Source: Rhodobacterales bacterium
GTDB taxonomy: Bacteria; Pseudomonadota; Alphaproteobacteria; Rhizobiales; Stappiaceae
DNA length: 64,000 nucleotides
Assembly (NCBI GenBank): GCA_008107755.1
Contig: VIRH01000148.1
Location: forward strand, 1 to 64,000
Direction: 5' to 3'
Shown in pieces: positions 55,072-63,306 of the stretch (position 1 is its first letter; each line of letters begins with the position of its first letter). Made by a program: the position numbers and the translations under genes. Below the pieces are notes generated by a model. The model searched no databases, had not been told where the DNA came from, and saw nothing but the letters and a program-made list of their open reading frames with translations.

Positions 55072-56208
55072 CTATTTGTAGCTGAGTATTCTGCCGCTCG
55101 GACTGACGGCGTATTTACGGATGTCGGCGAACCCCGGCGGGCTCAATTCCTGAAGGATCTGGTAAGGCCGCTGCGGCAGGAGGATGAACCGTTGCTGCGT
55201 TGTGTGGCCGACGGACTCCTGCTCGCTTCCGGCCGCGAGGTCGAAAGGGTCGAGCTGGTAGATCTGGCGTTCCACCGACGAAAAGAAGCCCGAGGACTCG
55301 AATTCGCTGCCCGAGGCGACGAGTGTCTCCGTCGTCCATGCGAACGCCCAGTCGTCGCCGGGCTTTCCGCCGGCCTGGCTGAGGACATCGCGCAGGGGAC
55401 CGGTCTGCTGGGTGAACACGTGACTGTACATCGGGCCGACGAAGAACCTGCGCAGCCGCTTGGGATGCAGGTTGTCGAAATCACGGTCGAAGCCGCGCGC
55501 GATGGTCACGAGCTTCAGCGAGGCGGAAGATTGCGCGACCAGATGGCTTTGTGCACGTGGCCAGCGGCGTTCGTCCTTCGCCAGCGGGATGCGTCCACTG
55601 TCCTCCAGGTCGAGAACATAGATTATCGGGATATTCTGCTGGCTGTCATAGACGGCCCAGTGAAGCCGATAGCCTCTTCGTTCTGTCCCGACATTGCCTG
55701 TCCAGCCGATCCTGGGCGTGTTGCGGGCCCAGAAAAGACCGTCCTTCGCCAGAAGGTCGTAGTAGTGGCGCTCCGAGGCGGCGAACTGCAGGTTCAGCGG
55801 TACGGTCTGCTCCTGCAGGATATGTCGCACCATCGCGGCCTTGAGCTCTTTCATGTCCGGCAGGGACTTCAGATGCGTCGCGGCCTGCATGGCGTCATTC
55901 GCCATCTCCAGAATCTCCTGGTAGACGGGAAAGCCGCTGTCCTGGCGGTCGATATTCAGCAGTTTGGGCAGCTTGTCGGAAACCCGTCCCGCCAGCAGAT
56001 ACTTGTACGAGAGGGCCGTGAACGTGCGCGCAAGTCCGTCGAGATACACCTGAAGGACCGGGATTTCGGAGGACAGCGCCGTGTCTCCCGACACGATGCT
56101 GTCGGCAACGCCTTTCAGATGCTGGATGATCCGCTCGAACTTGGCGAAGTAGCGCCGTGTTTCATGCGCTTCCTCAAGTGTCCGGTGATCCAGTGTCAGG
56201 TCCACCAC
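55072..56208 (-). CDS. Unknown protein of the AAA+ operon
   Basis: A 378-aa soluble protein that I do not recognise. The N-terminal ~120 residues are helical (EEAHETRRYFAKFERIIQHL). The rest is beta-rich with aromatic segments such as NTPRIGWTGNVGTERRGYRL and RRFFVGPMYSHVFT, ending ISPSGR-like (AVSPSGRILSYK). No signal peptide, membrane span or catalytic motif is seen. It lies 7 bp after the coiled-coil gene and 8 bp before the AAA+ gene, so it is part of the same transcript. Confidence 0.7.
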   Translation of the reverse strand: MVDLTLDHRTLEEAHETRRYFAKFERIIQHLKGVADSIVSGDTALSSEIPVLQVYLDGLARTFTALSYKYLLAGRVSDKLPKLLNIDRQDSGFPVYQEILEMANDAMQAATHLKSLPDMKELKAAMVRHILQEQTVPLNLQFAASERHYYDLLAKDGLFWARNTPRIGWTGNVGTERRGYRLHWAVYDSQQNIPIIYVLDLEDSGRIPLAKDERRWPRAQSHLVAQSSASLKLVTIARGFDRDFDNLHPKRLRRFFVGPMYSHVFTQQTGPLRDVLSQAGGKPGDDWAFAWTTETLVASGSEFESSGFFSSVERQIYQLDPFDLAAGSEQESVGHTTQQRFILLPQRPYQILQELSPPGFADIRKYAVSPSGRILSYK

Positions 56209-56215
56209 TCAGACC

Positions 56216-57292
56216 TCAGGCGCCGTAGGCGTTCTTGTCGTGCTTTTCGACAATCTGCTCGAACCGGCGGGCAAAGCGCTCGTCCGACTTGGCTTTTTCT
56301 TCCAGCACCTTGCGCGCGAACACCATGTGATCCTCGTGCTGTTCCATCATGTCGGCCATGCGCTGGTTGGTCGCCGAACCGATCGCTGCCATCGCCGTCT
56401 GGGCCTCCTTGTCCGTGGCGACGCCGATCTCGTTGATCCGGTGCGCGACGTCCTGCTGCTGGGCGGTCTTCAGCGACTTGACGAGAGCGTCGTAGAGTAC
56501 GACCCGCTGCTTCGTATCCGTCTGCAGCTTGTTGATCAGCACCATCTGCGTGGCTGCCTGGTTCTGAAGGCTGTCCACCCAGGTCTTGCCCTTCTCGATA
56601 TAGCGTTCAAGGGTCTGGCTTTCAGCCAGCTTGACCTGCTCTTCCTGGGCCAGTTCGTTGTAACGCGCATTCATTGCCGCGAGCTCGCTTTCCAGCTTGG
56701 TGCGTGCGGCAGCGTCCGTTTCGACCGAGATCTTGTTCTCCAGGGCGATGATGTCCGGGTCCATCGCGACGAGGCGGTTCTTGACGTCTTCAAGGTGAGC
56801 GACCGTCTGCTCGCGCTGGGCAAGTGTGCCGGAGAGGTTGGCTTCCACACGCTTGCTATGCTCGTTCAGCGTGCTGAGCTGCTCCTGAAGAAGCTGGCCG
56901 ATGACGTTGGACTTGGAAATCAGGTCCTGCAGCTTGTCGTCAATGCTGGCCGTGCGCAGGCGTTCCTGCCGGATGCTGTCGGCACGGGCCTTGGAGAAGA
57001 TGCCGATGAAGGATTCCCACCCGGTTTTCGTGCGCATTGCATCGAAATCCTTCGAGAAGGTCGCAGTCACGTCGTCGAGGCCCATGATGAGTTCGGCGAT
57101 GTTGGCACCCATCAGCTCCGTGTGCTTGTGCACATCGTCGAGCGAGGCGTTCTCGATATCGATCGCAATATCCTCACCGGAAGCCAGCTTCGACTGCGCC
57201 GTCTCGATCTTCGATGTCATCTCGCTGATCTTCTGCTGCGCTGCTGCAACTTCCTGTTTCGATTTTTCGATCTGAGCGCTGAAATCCGCCAT
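56216..57292 (-). CDS. Long coiled-coil protein, first gene of the AAA+ operon
   Basis: A 358-aa protein that is almost entirely heptad-like helix: KSKQEVAAAQQKISEMTSKI at the N-terminus, then long Glu/Lys/Ala/Gln-rich helices through DVAHRINEIGVATDKEAQ. It has faint resemblance to TelA (toxic anion resistance) helical proteins around LLQEQLSTLNEHSKRVEANL, but I would not assign that family. There is no membrane span. It probably forms filaments or a scaffold for the AAA+ protein. It is the promoter-proximal gene, with a palindrome 32 bp upstream. Confidence 0.75.
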   Translation of the reverse strand: MADFSAQIEKSKQEVAAAQQKISEMTSKIETAQSKLASGEDIAIDIENASLDDVHKHTELMGANIAELIMGLDDVTATFSKDFDAMRTKTGWESFIGIFSKARADSIRQERLRTASIDDKLQDLISKSNVIGQLLQEQLSTLNEHSKRVEANLSGTLAQREQTVAHLEDVKNRLVAMDPDIIALENKISVETDAAARTKLESELAAMNARYNELAQEEQVKLAESQTLERYIEKGKTWVDSLQNQAATQMVLINKLQTDTKQRVVLYDALVKSLKTAQQQDVAHRINEIGVATDKEAQTAMAAIGSATNQRMADMMEQHEDHMVFARKVLEEKAKSDERFARRFEQIVEKHDKNAYGA

Positions 57293-57323
57293 GGGCTCTC
57301 CTGAAATAAAATTGAATACCTGT

Positions 57324-57345
57324 CATTTCATGTAAGCATGAAATG
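57324..57345. promoter_or_regulatory. Perfect 22-bp palindrome upstream of the AAA+ operon
   Basis: CATTTCATG (57324-57332) and CATGAAATG (57337-57345) are perfect 9-bp inverted arms around TAAG. The site ends 31 bp before the coiled-coil gene's start codon, behind a GGAGAG ribosome site. It is well placed as an operator for a dimeric regulator, or as a 5'-UTR hairpin. The rest of the 205-bp gap (57293-57497) contains no gene. Confidence 0.6.
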
Positions 57346-57497
57346 TCGAAACGCCTATAGTCATAATTTCTTGGCGCGATCGTGGCGAACGCGATCGACG
57401 TTCGCAAAAAGGATTTTTCGATCAGTCCTTTCGTGCAATCTGAGCGCGTGGATCGAAACCGGGCAGGGACGGGCCCTCGCGAACGACGTCTGCTTTT

Positions 57498-59102
57498 TCA
57501 GTGGGTCGCGACGGCCTTTTCCGTTTTCCTCGATGGTCCCTTTTCCTTGCCGGTGCGCAGGAACAGGATGAAGGGGATCACCGAAGCCGTACACCACATC
57601 AGGACGTAGAAGACATCGATGTAGGACAGCATCATCGCCTGTTGCTCGACGGACTGATAAAGGGTTGCGAGCGCCCTTGTGTGTGACCCCAGTTGCTGCG
57701 TCAGCGTCGCAATCGTCTCCCGGTAGTAGGGGTTCAGATCATTGACCGTTTCCATGATGCGGCTCTGGTGGAACTGGTCGCGCCGCTCCAGCAGGGTCTG
57801 GGTCAGCGAGATCCCGAACGCGCCGCCCAGGTTTCGGAAGAAATTGAGCATCGCCGAAGCCTTGTCGCTGTCCCCCGGCGGCAGGCCGATATAGGCGACC
57901 GTGGTGATCGGGATGAACAGGAAGGGAAGGGCCACGGACATCGTGAACCGGCCCCAGGCTGCGTCCGCAAATGTGCTTTCCAGGTTGAAGCCGGAAAACG
58001 TATGGAAGGCGAGCGCCTGCATGCCGAAGGCCGGCAGCAGCAGCAGGCGGGGATCGACCTTGCTCGTCACCGCGCCCGATATCGGCATCATGAAGATTGC
58101 TATGGCGCCGCCGAAGGTGAGCACCAATCCGGCGTTGTAGGCGGTGTAGCCGTAGACCTGCTGCAGCATCTGCGGAATGATCTGGATGGTGCCGAAGACC
58201 AGCATTCCAAGGAGCAGCATCATGATCGTGGCAATTGCCAGGTTCGGTGTGCGCAGCAATTTCAGCGGCACGATCGGGTCGTCGTGATTGAGCTCCCAGA
58301 CGGTGCCGACGCCGAGGCCGACGACGGCCATGACGATCATGACCCTGATCAGGTTCGAATCCAGCCAGCCCTCGGTCTGGCCCCGATCGAGCGTGATCAG
58401 AAGTCCGGCAAGGCCGACGGCCCAGAGCAGGAAGCCGATGTAGTCGACCCTGAGACCCTTCTTCAGACGCTCCTTGCGTTCGCGGATCAGAATCTCCGGC
58501 TCGCTGACGAGAAAGTAGACGAGGAAGAGGGCAATGATGCCGACAGGCAGGTTGATCAGGAAGATCCAATGCCAGGAAATGGTATCGGTGATGTAGCCGC
58601 CGATGGTCGGGCCGATGATGGGCGCGACGACGACGACGAGGCCGAAGGCGGCGAACGCCTGGCTGCGCTTTTCCGGCGGAAAGCTGTCGCTGAGCATGGA
58701 CTGTTCGACCGGCGCCAACCCGCCGCCGCCGATGCCCTGGAGCACGCGCGCAGCAATCAGGAAACCGATGTTCGGGGCCATGGCACACAACGCCGAGGAG
58801 GCGGTGAACAGGAAGATCGAGATCATGAAATAGCGCTTGCGGCCGATCGCGCGGGACAGGAACCCGCTGATCGGAATGACAATCGCGTTGGCGACCAGAT
58901 AGCTGGTGACCATCCATGTCGCCTCATTGTCCGACACGCCGAGATTGCCGGCGATATTGGTGAGCGAGACGTTGGCGATCGACGTGTCGAGGATTTCCAT
59001 GAAGGTCGCGATCGAGACGACGAAGGTCATCAGCCAAGGCGACCGTGTGCCGGCGGCCGAGCGGACGTCCGACCATCCCTGACCGGAAGAGGAGCCAGCC
59101 AT
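57498..59102 (-). CDS. DHA2-family MFS drug efflux transporter (EmrB-like)
   Basis: A 534-aa inner-membrane antiporter with about 14 hydrophobic segments. It has the DHA2 features FMEILDTSIANVSLTNIAG in span 1 and the antiporter motif C (IIGPTIGGYI) in span 5. It starts 1 bp after the HlyD-family gene. With an outer-membrane TolC protein the pair would expel hydrophobic compounds across the whole envelope. No outer-membrane gene or MarR repressor is adjacent. Confidence 0.92.
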   Translation of the reverse strand: MAGSSSGQGWSDVRSAAGTRSPWLMTFVVSIATFMEILDTSIANVSLTNIAGNLGVSDNEATWMVTSYLVANAIVIPISGFLSRAIGRKRYFMISIFLFTASSALCAMAPNIGFLIAARVLQGIGGGGLAPVEQSMLSDSFPPEKRSQAFAAFGLVVVVAPIIGPTIGGYITDTISWHWIFLINLPVGIIALFLVYFLVSEPEILIRERKERLKKGLRVDYIGFLLWAVGLAGLLITLDRGQTEGWLDSNLIRVMIVMAVVGLGVGTVWELNHDDPIVPLKLLRTPNLAIATIMMLLLGMLVFGTIQIIPQMLQQVYGYTAYNAGLVLTFGGAIAIFMMPISGAVTSKVDPRLLLLPAFGMQALAFHTFSGFNLESTFADAAWGRFTMSVALPFLFIPITTVAYIGLPPGDSDKASAMLNFFRNLGGAFGISLTQTLLERRDQFHQSRIMETVNDLNPYYRETIATLTQQLGSHTRALATLYQSVEQQAMMLSYIDVFYVLMWCTASVIPFILFLRTGKEKGPSRKTEKAVATH

Positions 59103-59103
59103 C

Positions 59104-60279
59104 TCAGTCGACCCGGATGCTTGGTGTCACGGACATGCCGGGACCGAGCACGTAGCGGTCCGGATCAGGATTGGTCATGGAAATACGAACAGGGACGCGC
59201 TGAACCACCTTCACGAAGTTGCCGGTGGCGTTCTGCGGTGGCAGCAGCTGGAAGGCCTGTCCGGCGCCTTTCTGGACCGACACGACCTTTCCCTTGAACT
59301 CGGTCTCCGGATAGGCATCGACATAAATGTCGACATCCTGGCCGGGTCGGATCCGGTCGAGTTGTGTTTCCTTGAAGTTGGCAGTCACGAAAATGTCGTC
59401 GGGAACCAGCGCCATCAGCGGCGTGGCCTTGGTTGCGAAAGCACCGACACCGACGTTGTTCTGAACGATCGTGCCGGCCTGACTTGCAGTTATGCTGGTG
59501 TAGCCGAGCTGGATGCGGTTGGCATCTACCTGGGCCTTGGCCGCCTTGATCGCTGCCGTTGCAGCGGCGACCTTTGCCTCCGCGACGCCGACATTGGTAC
59601 TTGCGGTCGCAAGGGCCTGTTCGGAGGCTTTTGCCTGAGCTTGGACCTGCAACGCGTTGGCTTGGCTGTCATCGACCGCCATATCCGAGATCGCAGCGGA
59701 ATTCGACTCGAACAGGCGCTTGTTGCGCTCATAGTTCTGCTGGGCGTTGTCTGCTTTCACGTTGGCCGCATCGAGGTTCGCCTTGGCTTCCGCCGCCTGC
59801 TGTTTTGCCTGCGCGACGCTTGCCTCCGCCTGCTGCTTTTCTGCTTCCGCCTGTGCCAGTTGTGCGGTCGCCGTTTCCAGCGCTGCCCTGGTCGGGGCGG
59901 GGTCGATTTCAACCAGGAGGTCACCCTTCTTCACGGCGACATTGTTGCCGACCGAGACCTTGATCACCTGACCGGAGATCTGCGACGTGACCTGGATGAT
60001 GTCCGCATCGACAAAGGCGTCGTCGGTGCTCTCATAGGGCGCGATGTTGATCCAGTAGTAAAGGCCGCCGGCAATGATCGCCGCCAGAAGTGCGAGGAGT
60101 AAGATCAGAAAGACGGGACGGCGCCAGAACGGCTTTTTCGCAGTCCTGCCTGTCTCATTCTCACTCTCCGCCTCTTCGGTCATAGGGGAGGGCTGGTCGG
60201 CCGTTGCCGCATCGGGTGTCGTGTCCGCATCATCCGAGTCGCCGGAATGGTCGCCCGTGCGCCGATCTGAGTTTTCCAT
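59104..60279 (-). CDS. HlyD-family membrane fusion protein (EmrA-like)
   Basis: A 391-aa periplasmic adaptor. A charged cytoplasmic N-terminus and one span (FLILLLALLAAIIAGGLYYW, about residues 53-72) precede the lipoyl half-motif ESTDDAFVDADIIQVTSQISG. A long Ala/Gln/Lys coiled-coil hairpin (about 125-235) and the second lipoyl half and beta barrel follow. It pairs with the DHA2 pump just downstream. The 254-bp upstream gap (60280-60533) holds the promoter but no gene I can support. Confidence 0.92.
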   Translation of the reverse strand: MENSDRRTGDHSGDSDDADTTPDAATADQPSPMTEEAESENETGRTAKKPFWRRPVFLILLLALLAAIIAGGLYYWINIAPYESTDDAFVDADIIQVTSQISGQVIKVSVGNNVAVKKGDLLVEIDPAPTRAALETATAQLAQAEAEKQQAEASVAQAKQQAAEAKANLDAANVKADNAQQNYERNKRLFESNSAAISDMAVDDSQANALQVQAQAKASEQALATASTNVGVAEAKVAAATAAIKAAKAQVDANRIQLGYTSITASQAGTIVQNNVGVGAFATKATPLMALVPDDIFVTANFKETQLDRIRPGQDVDIYVDAYPETEFKGKVVSVQKGAGQAFQLLPPQNATGNFVKVVQRVPVRISMTNPDPDRYVLGPGMSVTPSIRVD

Positions 60280-60533
60280 TTGAAGTTTCCCTGAATGGGC
60301 TTGTAGAGGATGTTATCCGACACGCGGAAACGACAGGTTGCCGAAGAGGCACCTGCCTTGCTTGCGCTAGTATTCCGCAGATGCGGTTTCATTTCCGTTT
60401 ATCGGATTTCATACACCCAACGTGTGGAAGAGCTAGCGGTTTCATTCAAATTGATGCTGCGACAACTTGACCGATTCCAGGAGAACCCTCGTCTTTGGTG
60501 CAGACGGAGCCATGCCGGTGACTGGCAGGCGGC

Positions 60534-61238
60534 TCATTGCGGGGTCTGACCAAGGCTCCAGGTGTTGCGAGTGACTGTCATGTAAATCCCGTCGTCCTTG
60601 TCCAGAACAAAATTGACGGTGAAGGCGCATGGCTGGTCCTCCCAGCACCAGGTGACCCACTCGCCGAAAACGCCGTAATTCTCTCCCGCGAGGAAGCTGT
60701 CTTCGGGGACAGAGGTCAGGATGGCCTCAAGCCGGTAGGAGATCTGCGCATTGAGGGTGCCTGCCATGCTCAGCATGATGCGCGGCAGATCGTCGGGCGG
60801 GTAATCCCATTTCCGGTTCCAGGTAACCTGGCAGCGTCCGTCGGGCGTCTTGTCGCTTGGCAACGTCAGCTGGATGAGAGGGTACCCTCCCGCCCGGTCC
60901 TTTTCCTCGTCTCCGGTGCGGGACAGGAACCGGGTGCCGGTCATTGGCGCGGAGGGGTTGCCAAGCACATAGGTGCCAATGGAGACGATCCGGTAGTCGG
61001 CTGGCAGGATGCGTTCGGCAAGCCCTTCCGATACCGGCTGCTCGAGGCAGGCTCTCTTGAAGGCGTGAAAGATATTCAGGATGCCGCGCAGGTCCGATGC
61101 GTGGACATAGGGAAACTCTATCCGCCTCGGCTCTTCGGCACGGCTGGCCAAGGGTTGGAACAGGCAAACGAGTGCCCAGAGCCCGAGGCCTGCCCGGCTG
61201 GTGTCTCGCAGACGTCGGTGTTCAATGAGGGTCCGCAT
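60534..61238 (-). CDS. Exported protein of unknown function
   Basis: A 234-aa protein with an N-terminal signal (LGLWALVCLFQPLASRAEE). The mature part is beta-rich with four Cys (ACLEQP, GRCQVTW, WCWEDQPC) that could form two disulfides. Segments such as WNRKWDYPPDDLPRIML and FTVNFVLDKDDGIYMTV do not match a family I know. It is monocistronic between the efflux pair and livK. Confidence 0.7.
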   Translation of the reverse strand: MRTLIEHRRLRDTSRAGLGLWALVCLFQPLASRAEEPRRIEFPYVHASDLRGILNIFHAFKRACLEQPVSEGLAERILPADYRIVSIGTYVLGNPSAPMTGTRFLSRTGDEEKDRAGGYPLIQLTLPSDKTPDGRCQVTWNRKWDYPPDDLPRIMLSMAGTLNAQISYRLEAILTSVPEDSFLAGENYGVFGEWVTWCWEDQPCAFTVNFVLDKDDGIYMTVTRNTWSLGQTPQ

Positions 61239-61410
61239 CCCGTGTCGCGATTTGTTTGACCCGAGTTCCGGCTCCGGAAGCCTCTCCGGCTAGGACATCG
61301 GATCGTTTTCGGCGTTGCACCTCTTTGCACGAAGTCTAGCACACTGCCGCGGATGGGGCACTCCGGTGTACGCCTCGTCTCAGCGGGGCGCCCTCGTTCC
61401 AGCGCGGTCC

Positions 61411-61452
61411 CCGCAAGACAAAACCCCGCCCGGATCGCTCCGGGCGGGGTTT
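61411..61452 (-). terminator. Rho-independent terminator of livK
   Basis: AAACCCCGCCCGGA (61421-61434) and TCCGGGCGGGGTTT (61439-61452) form a perfect 14-bp stem with a TCGC loop. On the minus strand a T-containing tail (TTTTGTCTT) follows, 84 bp past the livK stop at 61536. The symmetric sequence could also work on the plus strand. Confidence 0.8.
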
Positions 61453-61535
61453 CGTTTGATCCTGGAAACATCGTTCGTCCGTGAGACCTTGCGATGCTTC
61501 CCCGCTGTTTCGGGCAACGGATCAGCGGCTACGAC

Positions 61536-62639
61536 TTATTTGTAGTCGTACTGGCCGTCTTTCCACTCGTACCAGACATAGCCCGGCAGGGTGACGTCGC
61601 CCTTGGCGTCGAAGGACAGGTCGCCGAGAACGGTCTTGAAGTCGCCGCCGTCGAGGGCTTCAACAACCGGATCGTAGTCGGTGGTGCCAGCTGCCTCTAC
61701 GGCGTCGGCCCAGGTCTGGATCGCCGCATAGGTGTAGAGCGCGTAGCCTTCAGCGGTCTTGCCGGCGTCTTCCAGAGCCTTCACGACCGGAGCAGCTCCC
61801 GGGTTCTTGCGCGGATCCGGGGAGAAGGTCATCAGCGTGCCTTCGCCGGCCGGGCCGGTGATCGACCAGTATTCGTCGGTCACGAGCGCGTCACCGGACA
61901 CCAGGATGGTGTCCATGCCCTGATCGACCATCTGACGCTTCATCAGGCCGGCTTCAGTGTGGTAGCCACCGACATAGAGAACGTCGATGTTTTCCTGCTT
62001 CAGCTTGGAGACGAGCGCGGTGTAGTCCTTTTCACCGGCGGTGTAGGCTTCGTACAGGGTTTCTTCCTTGCCGAGGCTGTTCATGACGGCCTTGGTGGCA
62101 TCGGCGAGGCCCTTGCCGTAGGCGGTCTTGTCGTGAACGATGGCGATGTTCTTGTCGCCGAATTCCTCTGCGAGGTAGGTGCCGGCCACTTCGCCCTGCT
62201 GGTCGTCACGGCCGCAGACGCGGTAGATGCCCGGTCCCGGACGCTCGTCGGTGAAGGTCGGGTTGGTTGAGGCCGGAGAAATCTGGATGATGCCTTCTTC
62301 CGCATAGACGGCGGATGCCGGGATCGACGATCCGGAGCAGAAGTGGCCGGCCATGAAGACGACGCCTTTGCCGACCATCTGGTTGGCAACCGCCACGGCC
62401 TGTTTCGGGTCGCAGGCGTCATCGCCCACTTCCAGAACAAGCTGTTCGCCGTTGACTCCGCCGGCAGCGTTGATGTCAGCCACGGCCTGCTCGGCGCCTG
62501 CTTTCATCTGTGCGCCGAAGGAGGCGTACTGACCGGTCATCGGACCGGCTGTCGCAATCACGATGTCGGCAAATGCGGCGGTGGACATGGCAACGCCAGC
62601 CACTGCAGCAACGCTCGCCAAGAGATATTTTTTCATCAT
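61536..62639 (-). CDS. livK: Branched-chain amino acid ABC transporter substrate-binding protein
   Basis: A 367-aa periplasmic LIV-type binding protein: signal peptide (ASVAAVAGVAMSTAAFA), then DIVIATAGPMTGQYASFG, VFMAGHFCSGSSIPAS and YEAYTAGEKDYTALVSKL. Two adjacent Met codons begin it; either could be the start, with GGGGAG upstream. It is separated from the DUF6867 gene by 288 bp and has its own terminator, so it is likely transcribed strongly on its own. It serves the LivHMGF pump, of which only livF is partly in the window. Confidence 0.94.
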   Translation of the reverse strand: MMKKYLLASVAAVAGVAMSTAAFADIVIATAGPMTGQYASFGAQMKAGAEQAVADINAAGGVNGEQLVLEVGDDACDPKQAVAVANQMVGKGVVFMAGHFCSGSSIPASAVYAEEGIIQISPASTNPTFTDERPGPGIYRVCGRDDQQGEVAGTYLAEEFGDKNIAIVHDKTAYGKGLADATKAVMNSLGKEETLYEAYTAGEKDYTALVSKLKQENIDVLYVGGYHTEAGLMKRQMVDQGMDTILVSGDALVTDEYWSITGPAGEGTLMTFSPDPRKNPGAAPVVKALEDAGKTAEGYALYTYAAIQTWADAVEAAGTTDYDPVVEALDGGDFKTVLGDLSFDAKGDVTLPGYVWYEWKDGQYDYK

Positions 62640-62788
62640 CTACTCCCCTGGTTCCAGTTTTCTGGACCACATTGGACAAGAAGCATCTGCTTCCGGTTTT
62701 GGCCGAGCCTCGGGCGATGATTATTGTTGTTCACCCCGGTCCCGGCCGGTTCCCCATTGGCGCGGTCAGGCGCCCCTGGTATTTATCC

Positions 62789-62818
62789 GGCGCGTTGACG
62801 CGCCTTTGTTGTTTGTTT
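62789..62818 (+). other. Terminator-like hairpin in the livK upstream region (plus strand)
   Basis: GGCGCG (62789-62794) and CGCGCC (62799-62804) form a 6-bp stem with a TTGA loop, followed by TTTGTTGTTTGTTT on the plus strand. The flanking genes are on the minus strand, so it would end a plus-strand transcript, perhaps an antisense RNA, or it may be chance. Confidence 0.3.
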
Positions 62819-62927
62819 CAAGCGGCCGCGACTGCTAGGGCGCGGACGCTCGCAATTCCTGGACATCCGGTTCACAAGCGGGGCCGGGACCGTCCGGCTC
62901 GGCGTTCCGCGGGTGCCGGGTCTGGCC

Positions 62928-63296
62928 CTATCCTTCAGCGTAGCGGTCGCTCGCGCCATCGCGCAACCGCCAAGTGAACGGGCCCGTCTTTTCGTAGAGC
63001 CACACATATTGCGTGGTCATCTGACTGGTGCGGGTGTAGCGCCAGCCTGCCAGACCGAATGCCAGCAGGACCACATAGTCCACCAGCAGATAGTGCAGCG
63101 ACAGGAGCGTCCCGTCGAAGAGGGCGAAGGTCAGGAACCTGATTGCCACCGACAGAAGGAACAGGAACCAGCACAGACGCCACAGCGGTCGCCAGGTGTA
63201 GGCCGCGGCCCGCCCGGTCATCCAGGCGGCGCTTCCGCCAAGGGCGCACAGCAGTATGAGAAAAACGCCGAGGCCCGTTTCGTAGATAATACCCAT
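62928..63296 (-). CDS. DUF6867 small membrane protein of the liv operon
   Basis: A 122-aa protein with about three hydrophobic segments (GVFLILLCALGGSAAWM, LCWFLFLLSVAIRFLTF, LVDYVVLLAFGLAGW) and a polar C-terminal tail ending RDGASDRYAEG. I associate it with DUF6867, a family usually next to livHMGF in alphaproteobacteria. The ATG at 63296 has a GAGGAGAG site; the frame begins 16 codons earlier inside livF. It lies 10 bp after the livF stop. An accessory role in branched-chain amino acid uptake is inferred. Confidence 0.8.
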   Translation of the reverse strand: MGIIYETGLGVFLILLCALGGSAAWMTGRAAAYTWRPLWRLCWFLFLLSVAIRFLTFALFDGTLLSLHYLLVDYVVLLAFGLAGWRYTRTSQMTTQYVWLYEKTGPFTWRLRDGASDRYAEG

Positions 63297-63306
63297 CACG
63301 CTCTCC

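Noticed and set aside
51055-57292. Type VI secretion, gas vesicle, Psp or tellurite resistance locus
   Set aside because: No TssB/C, VgrG, Hcp, Gvp, PspA/F or TerD proteins are seen. The faint TelA-like look of the coiled-coil protein is not enough for assignment.
57693-59297. 534-aa open frame on the plus strand opposite the DHA2 efflux gene
   Set aside because: Low-complexity Asp/Gln/Arg-rich translation with no membrane or catalytic pattern. The minus strand encodes a full 14-span transporter paired with its fusion protein.
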